A stretch of DNA of 64,000 nt from Euglena gracilis (lineage: Eukaryota > Euglenida > Euglenophyceae > Euglenales): the NCBI GenBank assembly GCA_039621445.1, contig CP154956.1, positions 76,670,192 through 76,734,191 of the forward strand, in the 5' to 3' direction. Below, in pieces: positions 39,716-47,065 of this stretch. The position numbers were made by a program, and so were the translations under genes. The notes beneath the pieces were generated by a model that was given only the letters and a program-made list of their open reading frames with translations, was not told the origin of the DNA and did no database searches. The first letter of the stretch is position 1. Each line of letters begins with the position of its first letter.

Positions 39716-40648
39716 TCACCAGGCCTGCGTTGGGGGGATTGAGGACGCAGACACCGGCGGTGGTGCAATCTCGCCGCCTTGAGGCTGAGGACGGGTCCTG
39801 GAGGTGCAACGGGAAGGAGCCATGGGTGGCGAAGGCTCCATCTGGACAGGGGATGAATGGGGCGCACTGGGTATGGGGGTGCGCTGGCAGGAAATGATGT
39901 GAGAGGAACGGGGACGGCGTGGCACAGGCCGGCGGCATGGGGGGGGGTGCCGGCCCGCACACACCGGGAAGGCCGCAGGCGGAGGGGGCACCGCGTATCC
40001 GCCCGCAGCCGGGAAATGGTTCGGAATGGGCACATACCGAGAATGGGTGAACATCGCAGAGGCAGCCACAGCCGCCTGGGAGGCAGCCACAGCAGCCTGG
40101 GTGGCAGCCACCACCGTCGCCTGGGGGGCGGCCACAGCAGCCTGGGCGGCAGCCACAGCCGCCTGGGGGGCAGCGTGCGGCAGCAAATGAGCGAACGCAG
40201 ACACGGGCTGCGCACACTCAGCTCCTGTCGATGGACACACCAAGGTTGATACCGCAGCAGAGGGGATCTGGGGATCAGCCTCCTGCGACAGCTGGGGAAA
40301 CGCAGAGACGGAGGGACGGTCGGACGGGTGGTGCACGAAGTGCAGCGGGACGGGCTGGTGCGATGCAGCGGCGGCGACGGTCCGCGGTGGATCCTGACCT
40401 AGCGCTGGCGGTGGATCGCGTGTCGGGACGTGCTGTGCTGCAGGCACCGCCGTGCCCACTGGGGGGTCCGCTGACTCCCCTTCCTGGCTGCTTGCCTCCT
40501 CGTCCTTCTTGATGTCCTCGTCGGGCCAGACCCACTCCTCGAGACCCACCCCCTCCCAAGGCGCCCACAGGAGCCTGCGGCCGGCCTGCCAGCAGACCGC
40601 CCGGGGACCAACGCCAGCCCCCGACCAGGCTCCTGTGGCGGGCACCAA
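39716..40648 (-). CDS. Ala/Pro-rich part of the envelope-position ORF (element C, inverted)
   Basis: Open for 310 codons, though only the part below about 40545 belongs to the segment. Contains Ala-rich tandem units (QAAVAA, QATVVAA) and His/Pro/Ser-rich sequence, ending PPTQAW then TGA. The TGA lies in TGGTGAGTC and is conserved in the copy at 8700. The next frame (TM-containing ORF) is the same frame, so either readthrough or splicing at GTGAGT could join them. Function is unknown. Confidence 0.4.
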   Translation of the reverse strand: MVPATGAWSGAGVGPRAVCWQAGRRLLWAPWEGVGLEEWVWPDEDIKKDEEASSQEGESADPPVGTAVPAAQHVPTRDPPPALGQDPPRTVAAAASHQPVPLHFVHHPSDRPSVSAFPQLSQEADPQIPSAAVSTLVCPSTGAECAQPVSAFAHLLPHAAPQAAVAAAQAAVAAPQATVVAATQAAVAASQAAVAASAMFTHSRYVPIPNHFPAAGGYAVPPPPAAFPVCAGRHPPPCRRPVPRRPRSSHIISCQRTPIPSAPHSSPVQMEPSPPMAPSRCTSRTRPQPQGGEIAPPPVSASSIPPTQAW

Positions 40649-40815
40649 ACGCCAAAGGCCAAGGCCTAGGCCAAGGCCACACCCCTGCCCTGCTTATACC
40701 CGAACCGCCCCGACGTTTGTTTGTACAATTTGTTTACTTCGCCGATGAGGTGCGCATCGCCCCCCGCTCCCGCCTCCGAGGTTAGCCGAAGGCAGGCGAG
40801 GCCGGGTGACTCGGT

Positions 40816-40826
40816 AGGAAGGGGAG
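40816..40826 (+). other. Element C polypurine tract
   Basis: AGGAAGGGGAG directly 5' of the 3' LTR. Confidence 0.8.
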
Positions 40827-41416
40827 TGTGGGCGGCGGGAGGCGGCCTGGCGCCTGCGCACTGGAATTGGCGAATATTCTGCCCCATTCCGCTACGTTTT
40901 TTTACCTGTGTACTTTTCCCCCCAGGTTCTCTCTTCCGAATGTTTCATTCAAAGAATTGTGCATGCTGAAGGAAGGAATTTCAAAATTGAATCTGAATCC
41001 AAGGAAACAATTGTCCAAGGAGTTAAAAAGTCAATCCGGAAGGTCAATCAAAAGACAAAACTTCAAATTCAAAAAAAGAAAGAGCAAGCGGCGCTGGGAA
41101 TCAAGGTGAAGGTCTTCTTCCGCCCCCCCGCTACCCCTTTTTAAATTCAATCCAGGCTTTTCCTCCCCCCCCCCTACTGCTTCAGAGGCACTCCCAAGAA
41201 GTTGGCCAAAAAAACCGTCCCCCCCACATTTTTGAATTATTTGGCTGCCGGAACCCAGGTTCTGGCTGAATTCAGGGACCGAAAGACACAAAAAAAGGGA
41301 ATTTTTGGGGTGCGTGTGCCTATTTTCACCGGAGCGCCGGGTGACTGTTTTCCCCCACTCGGCCTGCCGGGGAGCCCATTCCGCGCACGGTCACCGAACC
41401 GGCGAGAGGGGAAAAC
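40827..41416 (+). repeat. Element C 3' LTR
   Basis: 590 bp, TGTGGGCGGCGGG ... GGGGAAAAC, followed by TCATG (41417-41421). Confidence 0.9.
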
Positions 41417-41421
41417 TCATG

Positions 41422-42545
41422 GGTGCATTCGAAAAAATATGGCATCACAGGGGAATTCAGGTGTATGTCTATCTAGACAACATCCTCATTACAGCCCCTA
41501 GCCCAGCCACCTTAGCAAAACATCTCAGCCTGGTGGTGGAGGATTTAATGGCCAGTGGGTTCAAAATCAATCTCAAGAAAAGTCTGCTGCAGCAAAGCCA
41601 GTTGGATCCCCATTTGGGGTTTCTCATCAACTTTCAGGAAGGAAAGTTGCAACTCTCCCCTCAAAAGACAAAAGGGTTCAGAAAAGAGCTACAAAAGTTC
41701 ATTACAAAAAAACATCATGGCAAAAAGGCAGGTGGATGCCATTTTAGGAAAAATCAGGGCAAATCTGCCGGACCTGCCCTTTTTAAGGGCCTTCACCACA
41801 ATGCTCTCCAGTTTTCTGGTAGAGCATTCCCAGGACCTATGGGGGTCATCTCACCCCATGTCCCAGGACATAAAAGAGGAACTGAAAAATGTAAAAGATT
41901 TGCTGGGAAATTGGTCAGGAAGACCATTTGTGCAAAACACACAAAACTCTTGTACTCAGACAGCAGCACTCTGGGCTGGGGGGGGGCTGGACCCCACATC
42001 AGGCCAGTTCATCCAGGAGCACTGGAGGGAAAAACAATCCCTCCACATGCATGTAAAAGAACTCCTGGCTGCCACAAACACAGTCAGATCCCTGGCAAAA
42101 GCAAACGACAGAGTTTGTCTGTGTGTAGACAATCAGGTAATATTTTATTACTTAAGCAAAGGGGGGGGGAGAAAAAACCCCTTCAACAAAATTTTGCAGC
42201 CATTCTTCCACTGGCTGATCAAAAACAATGTCACCCTGGAGGTAAAATGGGTTCCCTCCAGACAATGCCTGGCAGACCCCCTCAGAAGGTGGGGACAAGA
42301 CAGGGGGGATTACTCCCTGGACAAAAGAGTATTTCAGCATCTGGTAAAAAATTTTCAGCCCTTTATCACCCTCCAGACAGACCTTTTTGCCTCCCAAGGA
42401 AACAAAAAGCTAGCAGATTTTTTGTCCAGGTGGCCCCATTGGGAGGAGGCCAAGGCAACAGATGCCCTGCAGTGTTCACTGGAAAACCTGGGGGGGCTCT
42501 ATGCCAACCCCCCCTGGTCCATCATTCAAAAACTCCTGGCCAGGC
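41422..42545 (+). CDS. DIRS-type RT C-terminus, RNase H and NPPW region (element D)
   Basis: The RT resumes with GAFEKIWHHRGIQVYVYLDNILIT; YLDN stands where E has the canonical YLDD, so the second catalytic Asp is changed to Asn. RT ends near 41715. A one-base shift in an A7 run (about 41706-41712) leads to RNase H in the next frame (MAKRQVDAIL, CVDNQVIFYYLSKGG), whose first catalytic block (YSDSSTLGWGG) is read in the other frame, indicating another small indel near 41960. Then comes a region TDLFASQGNKKLADFLSRWP ... LYANPPWSIIQ, found after RNase H in DIRS-group elements, with an NPPW motif reminiscent of N6-adenine methyltransferases. Confidence 0.75.
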
Positions 42546-42611
42546 TGCAGCTTTTTCCCAAAGCAAAAGTTTTGATGGTGCTTTTGATGGTGCTGAAGCC
42601 CTTTTGGGCTT

Positions 42612-43175
42612 CAGCACCATGGTGGCCCCTATTAATAAAGCTGAAGGCCCTACACACACCATGTGTCAAGGTGAACCCTTACCCAGGAATGTTCCAAAAC
42701 TGTTGGGGAGAAAAAATGCCACCCCCCAGGTGGCCCCTTCTCTGCCTGATCTGCTCAGGTCAATTATACAGGGGAGAAAAATTTCCATTGATGATTTCAT
42801 AAGGAGAAATCCCAGTCTGAGAAGATACCAGAGTGGCTTTATGCATCTCTGGAACATTCTTCAACAGGGGGGTCCCCCCACCAAGCATCATCTGATGAAA
42901 TTGCAGATGCTGTGGTACAATTGTTCAGATTTTCCCCTGCACAGGCCAGAAATGCCTACTCAGGTGTCTTACTTTTTCCAGGGGTTGGGGAAAAATTGAG
43001 GTTTCACCCCCTGCTGACACCATATAAAAAAGCGTGGAATAAGAATGTCCAAAAATATGGTGCTTTCTGGGATTCATGGCCTCTGCTGAGGCATCTGGCA
43101 GCAGTTCCATTTGATGCACTGAGGAACAACCTGTCACACTTACGTTTACAACTCATTCTTGTGTGTCGCCTTCTA
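42612..43175 (+). CDS. Tyrosine recombinase N-terminal (core-binding) domain (element D)
   Basis: After a frame change near 42600 the protein reads MVAPINKAEG ... NATPQVAPSLPDLLR, ISIDDFIRRNPSLRRYQSGF, then (second frame from about 42905) FRFSPAQARNAYSGVLLFPGV and WDSWPLLRHLA. This matches 45655-46164 of element E closely and corresponds to the helical core-binding domain ahead of the recombinase catalytic domain. It is cut at 43175 by the MITE-like insertion, after the codons for CRLL. Confidence 0.7.
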
Positions 43176-43586
43176 AACCCCCCCCCCCACTTACCCCCCC
43201 CCCCCCACTTACAAACCCCCCCCCCCCCCCCCACTTACTAACCCCCCCCTCGGGCCGACCAACCAAACCGGGACTTATAAACCCCCCCCCCCTTCGGGAA
43301 AGGAAAATGAAAGCCGCCGGGGCCGATTTTCTTTGGCCTCAAACCACCCAAAAACTGATTTTTGGCCCTTTTTTTGAGATCGACCATCATCAAAAAGGCC
43401 ATTTTTGACCAAATTTTCCAAAAATTGCCATTTTGGGGGGGGTTTCGGGGTCATTTTTGGGGTTCGGCTTTTCACCAACAATTCCGGGACTTATAAACCC
43501 CCCCCCCACTTACTAACCCCCCCCCTTCGGCCGACCAACCAAACCGGATCCTACTAACCCCGGGGGGTTTATAAGTGGGGGGGGTT
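43176..43586. mobile_element. 411-bp MITE-like element with C-rich inverted ends, TA duplication
   Basis: Left end AACCCCCCCCCCCCACTTAC, right end GTTTATAAGTGGGGGGGGTT. TA flanks both sides (43174-43175 and 43587-43588). The inside contains several copies of CCCCCACTTACTAACCCC and CGGCCGACCAACCAAACCGG. It has no ORF. Deleting it with one TA restores the recombinase frame (CRLL-MLLRSSDL). TA duplication suggests mobilisation by a Tc1/mariner-like transposase (inference). Confidence 0.75.
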
Positions 43587-43588
43587 TA

Positions 43589-44100
43589 ATGTTGCTCAGA
43601 TCTTCAGATTTATCAGAAATGAAACGTTGTGCAAGTTTACTTGGCTCAACTCCTTATGTAAAAATTAGGAGAAAGGGTCAAAAAATGGCAAAATGGGAGA
43701 GAATGGTTTCCTTGCAAGAAATTCCCCAAATTTCTCCTTCTTTTCACCTTCTAAAGGAGTGTGTGGCCCTCACAAAGGACCATTGCCCCCCAGGGGGGCC
43801 TGTGTTTTTGACCCTCCAACCTCCCTTCAGGGGCATCAAGGCAGACACCATTGCATCTTTAACAAAAAATGCCTTAGAAGAATTTGGGATTGATTCCCGT
43901 ATTTGGGGCCCCCACTCCACCAGGGGGGCAGGAGTCAACATGATGAAAAAGTTGGGTTTGAGCTCAGAGTTGGTTTGTGAATTTGGTCAGTGGAGAAGTG
44001 TGGAAGCCTTTTGCTCACACTATCAAAGGTTGGGTGCCCAAGAAAACTTGGAGCAAGCCTTACAATTAAATTTTTTTGGCGGAGCTGCCCCCCCCCCCCC
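43589..44100 (+). CDS. Tyrosine recombinase catalytic domain (element D)
   Basis: Contains the family residues in order: Arg in MLLRSSDL (box I), HSTR in WGPHSTRGAG (box II His-x-x-Arg), and GQWRSVEAFCSHYQR with the Trp and the nucleophilic Tyr. Tyrosine recombinases of DIRS elements insert a circular DNA copy by site-specific-like recombination without making target duplications. The frame continues past 44100 into a Pro-rich and Arg-rich stretch over the internal complementary region to 44347, which is probably not part of the folded enzyme. Confidence 0.88.
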
Positions 44101-44117
44101 CGGGGGTTCACAGTCGA

Positions 44118-44221
44118 CCTCACTTGGGGGAAGTGCGGAGCCCGAGGTGTCTCGCACTCCCCCGAGGCAGACCGAGAGGGGAGGAAGGGACACCGAGGGC
44201 GAAGCACAAACACCAAGTGAG
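44118..44221 (+). repeat. Internal complementary region (ICR) of element D
   Basis: 44118-44151 is the reverse complement of D's left end (14555-14584 region). 44158-44221 is the reverse complement of D's right end (44411-44477). The two halves abut, as expected for a DIRS ICR used to template completion of the ends on a circular intermediate. Confidence 0.82.
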
Positions 44222-44354
44222 CCCACCCTACCCTCCCAGAAAAGAAAAAGATTCACGGGGGGGGGGGCTCCAGGAAGGGGTCTCCCCCCAGGAATCGTCC
44301 GCGCCGGAGCGACGAAGCAGCCAACTAAGGCAAAATCGCAGCACTAAAGGGGAA

Positions 44355-44483
44355 AGGCCTAACCTACCCAAAAACGTTCACATTCAAACAGCCGGCAAAC
44401 AAGGCATGGCCTCACTTGGTGTTTGTGCTTCGCCCTCGGTGTCCCTTCCTCCCCTCTCGGTCTGCCTCGGGGGGGGGGTGCGA
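44355..44483 (+). repeat. Element D right terminal inverted repeat
   Basis: 44355-44420 pairs with 14577-14642; 44411-44483 pairs with the second half of the ICR. The end was placed at GTGCGA by comparison with the ICR junction. Confidence 0.78.
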
Positions 44484-44736
44484 TTTCAGGGTGCCTTGAA
44501 ATTTTGACAAATTTTAATGCCTTAAAAACAATCCCTGCCAGTGAGAGGGAGGGGCAAGGTCACCATTGGGTTGCCAATGTGTGATTGGACTCGCGATCTC
44601 ATTCGGCCGAAAAAGGGCGTTTGCATGTGTGCAGCTTCGTCCCCGTCGGGGTGTCGGGCCCAAAGGATGCATGTAGCTTGGCATAGGGACGCGGTTACCG
44701 CGCGTATTTCCTACCCTCATCCTTCGCCCCCCTCCC
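44484..44736. other. Spacer between elements D and E
   Basis: About 250 bp of unremarkable sequence; no gene or repeat recognised. Confidence 0.5.
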
Positions 44737-44800
44737 TCGTACTCCCTCGAGGCAGACCGAGAAGGGAGGAAGGGACACCGAGGGCGAAGCACAAAGACAT

Positions 44801-44877
44801 TGTGAGGCCATGCCTTGCTCGCCGGCGGTTTGTTGTGATTGTTTGCTGCGCTGGGTTAGGAGGTCCCGCTTAGTGCC
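44801..44877 (-). repeat. Element E 3' terminal inverted repeat
   Basis: GTGAGGCCATGCCTTGCTCG ... TTAGTGCC is the reverse complement of about 49190-49266. The outer part (44737-44805) pairs with the ICR. Confidence 0.8.
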
Positions 44878-45589
44878 GCCTCGCCGGAGTTGGCTGCATC
44901 GTCTCCGACGTGGCGACCATGGCGCTGTTTCTTTGCCTGGGGGGGGTCCCCCCCCACCTTCCCCCCCCCTGGCCCCCATCTTCTGATCGAGGGCGTTTGA
45001 AGACAAATTTTCGTATATGGGTGGGGGGGTTGGGCTCACAATGTCTTTGTGCTTCGCCCTCGGTGTCCCTTCCTCCCTTCTCGGTCTGCCTCGAGGGAGT
45101 ACGAGACACCTCGGGCTCTGCACTTTGCCATTGTGAGGCCAGATTGTGCACTGAAAAAAGGGGGGCCAGGGCATTCTCCAAGGAACCTTGGGCACCAAGT
45201 CTTTGATAATGGGCTGTAAAAGCCTCCACCCCCTTCCATTGACCAATTTCACAAACTTCTTGGGCAGAAAGGCCCAATTTTTTGAGCAAACCAACCCCTG
45301 CCCCTCTGGTGGAGTGGGGTCCCCAAACCTGGGGGGGCACCCCCTGTTTGGTCAAAAAGTCTTTGGTGATAGAAGCAATGGTATCTGCCTTAATGGCTTT
45401 GTAGGGGGGTTTTAACGTAATTAAGAGGGGGCCCCCAGGTTTCATAAAGAAACGTGTTGTTGCCACATAAGACATCATCAAATGAAAGGGACTGATTTGG
45501 GGACACTGGGGAATAGAGACAACTCTCTCCCACTTATGGAGTTTCTGCCCTTTACGTTTAATTTTGATGTAGGGTGCCCCCCAACACAC
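44870..45589 (-). pseudogene. Tyrosine recombinase catalytic domain (element E), box I lost
   Basis: Contains PYIKIKRKGQKLHKWERVV, WGPHSTRGAG (box II HxxR) and GQWKGVEAFTAHYQR (Trp and Tyr), closely matching element D. The segment holding box I (RSSDL in D) is not recognisable upstream, where sequence is broken at the inversion junction near 45605. The enzyme is probably inactive in this copy. Confidence 0.75.
45035..45140 (-). repeat. ICR of element E
   Basis: Two abutting halves complementary to E's two ends, with the junction at GTACGA|GACACC. Confidence 0.8.
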
Positions 45590-45604
45590 TGGTGGTTCTT
45601 TATC

Positions 45605-46200
45605 TGGTTATTTAACAAAGTTTTGATGGTCACCCCCTACTGGGATTCAGCCACATGGTGGCCCCAGTTAATAAAAATGAAAGTACCAGGGACCCCCTGC
45701 CTGAAAATCACCCCCTACATGGGTATGTTCACCAACTGCAGGGGGGAAAAAATGCCACCCCCCAGGTGGCCCCTGCTTTGCATGATTTGCTCAGGAAAAT
45801 TTTGGAAGGGAAACAAGTACAAAATTCGACTATTAACGATTTCCTGGGCAGAAACCCCAGTTTGAAAAGGTACCAAAGTGCCTTTACGCTTTTATGGGTG
45901 ATTCTGGAGAAAATGGGGGTACCCCCCCCTGAAGCCACCACTGACCAAGTGGTTGACGCTTTAATTCAACTGTTTCAATTTTCAAAGGCCCAAGCACGCA
46001 ATGCATACAGTGCTATGCTATTGATCCCTGGCTTTGGGGGCCTGAGGTTCCATGCCATGTTGGCACCTTACAAAAGGCTTTGGAACCAAAACCTGGAGAA
46101 ATATGGTGCATTCTGGGATCCCCTCCCAATCCTCCTGGGGCTGGCACAGTCCCCCCTGCCCTGATATATGTACATTGCGTACACAACTCATTTTCTGTTC
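45605..46200 (+). pseudogene. Inverted recombinase N-terminal domain within element E
   Basis: On the plus strand this reads VLMVTPYWDSATWWPQLIKM, then (45655-46164) MVAPVNKNES, NATPQVAPALHDLLR, TINDFLGRNPSLKRYQSAF, FQFSKAQARNAYSAML, aligning with element D's 42575-43160. The remaining parts of E lie on the minus strand on both sides. The breakpoints are about 45605 and 46200, inside coding sequence. A stop ends the frame at 46164. Confidence 0.75.
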
Positions 46201-46213
46201 CCGAATCCTCTGT

Positions 46214-46740
46214 TTATACCAAAATTCTTAATCTGGGGAGAAATTTTTGAATTACAGACCAGGGGGGGTTTGCATAAAGTCCCCCCATGTTGTCCAGTGG
46301 GCATCGCAATGCATCCACTGCTGTGGCTTCCCAGTGGGGCCACCTGGCCACAAATTGTGGCAGTTTTTTGTTGCCTGGTGAGGCAAAAAGGTCTGTTTTC
46401 AGGTTTATGTAATTTTTGAACTGCTGTCTCAGCCATTGAAAAAGTTGGGGGTCCAGGGAATAATCCCCCCTGTCCATTTCCCACCTGCTTATGGGATCTG
46501 CCAGGCATTCCTTTGAAGGGACCCACTTTACTTGCAGGTTTATGTTGTGCTCCATGCACCATTTGAAAAAGGGTCTTAGCATGGAATTGAAGGGGTCTTT
46601 TCTGCCCCCCCCCTTTTGTTAAGTAATAGTAAATTACTTGATTGTCCACTGACAGGGACACAGTTTCTCCTGGTTTGCTTAGGCTTTGTACTGTGCTTAT
46701 TGCTGCACTTAATTCTTTGACGTTTATGTGCAAAATGTAG
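46214..46740 (-). CDS. RNase H C-terminal part and NPPW region (element E)
   Basis: The frame 46582-46214 contains KWCMEHNINLQVKWVPSKECLADPISRW, TDLFASPGNKKLPQFVARWPHWE and LYANPPWSVIQKFLPRL. The RNase H centre (SVDNQVIYYYLTKGGGQK) is one frame earlier, with the change in the G/C-run near 46600-46612. The order matches element D. The NPPW region may be a degenerate methyltransferase-like fold seen in DIRS-group elements, or a structural part of Pol. Confidence 0.65.
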
Positions 46741-47065
46741 TTTTCCCTCCAAAATTCCTGCACAATTTTGCCTGTTCGAATGTCCAGCCCCCCCCAGGCA
46801 TGGGTGCTGCTGTCTGAGTGCAACTCTCTGGTTGCACTTTGGGGGAAGGGTCTGCCCCCCCAGGTGTCCAGCAGAATTTTTATTTCCCTTAATTGGTCCT
46901 TTATCCTTTGGGAAATGGGGTGTTTTGAGTCCCAGGGGGCTGTGGAATTTTCCACCAAAAAATTTGCCAGGGCATCCGTAAAGGCCCTTAGAAAGGGCAG
47001 GGCCATTAGATTGCATCTTATTTGTCCCAAAATGGCAGCAAGTTGCCTTTTTGACATGTAATCTT
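46740..47065 (-). CDS. RNase H N-terminal part (element E)
   Basis: MSKRQLAAILGQIRCNLMALPFLRAF opens the domain. LHSDSSTHAWGGLDIRTGKIVQEFWRE carries the first catalytic Asp, and HINVKELSAA a conserved Glu. RNase H removes genomic RNA during reverse transcription. The frame differs from RT by one base near 47060, within AAAAAG. Confidence 0.75.

Larger units (their letters stand above)
37969..40545 (-). mobile_element. Inverted 3' segment of element C carrying the envelope-position ORF
   Basis: The left breakpoint is just after the integrase codons QLKAYRDP. The right breakpoint is about 40545, before CCACCCCCTCCCAAGGCG, which is shared with the fragment at 10385. The segment is the reverse complement of 7918-10375 plus 45 bp more. 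In this copy the 3' ORF therefore runs against Pol and the LTRs. The extra 45 bp on the minus strand reads LEEWVWPDEDIKKDEE, plausibly the end of a chromodomain-like or linker region that originally followed integrase. No long inverted repeats were seen at the breakpoints. Confidence 0.75.
28752..41416 (+). mobile_element. Element C: GC-rich Ty3/gypsy element with methyltransferase domain and internal inversion
   Basis: 12,665 bp between LTRs of about 591 bp, inserted in element D's RT with TCATG duplications. Order: LTR, PBS, Gag, TGA, Pol (methyltransferase, protease, RT, RNase H, integrase), an inverted 2.6-kb 3' segment, polypurine tract, LTR. Coding regions are much more GC-rich than in A, B or D. 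Multiple frameshifts and stops (Gag near 29870, 30830, 31215, 31425, 31946; Pol at 32990, about 35350, about 35725) make this copy defective. The LTRs differ at several percent of sites by eye, so it is older than B. Confidence 0.88.
14555..44483 (+). mobile_element. Element D: DIRS-like tyrosine-recombinase retrotransposon, split by three insertions
   Basis: The outer ends are GACACCTCGGGCTCC (14555) and GGGTGCGA (44483). Element D sequence occupies 14555-14832, 26990-28751, 41422-43175 and 43589-44483, about 4.7 kb in total. It is interrupted by element B, element C and a MITE-like element, with short target duplications at each junction. Proteins in order: N-terminal Glu-rich protein with basic tail, DIRS-type RT, RNase H, NPPW region and tyrosine recombinase with the R...HxxR...Y residues. 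It has inverted terminal repeats and an internal complementary region rather than LTRs, as DIRS elements do. The frame is restored across all three insertion points. Confidence 0.85.

Noticed and set aside
41700-47065. Conserved programmed frameshift between RT and RNase H in D and E
   Set aside because: Both elements change frame at nearly the same place, but the direction differs (+1 in D, -1 in E) and each change lies in a different A-run. Independent indels explain this better.
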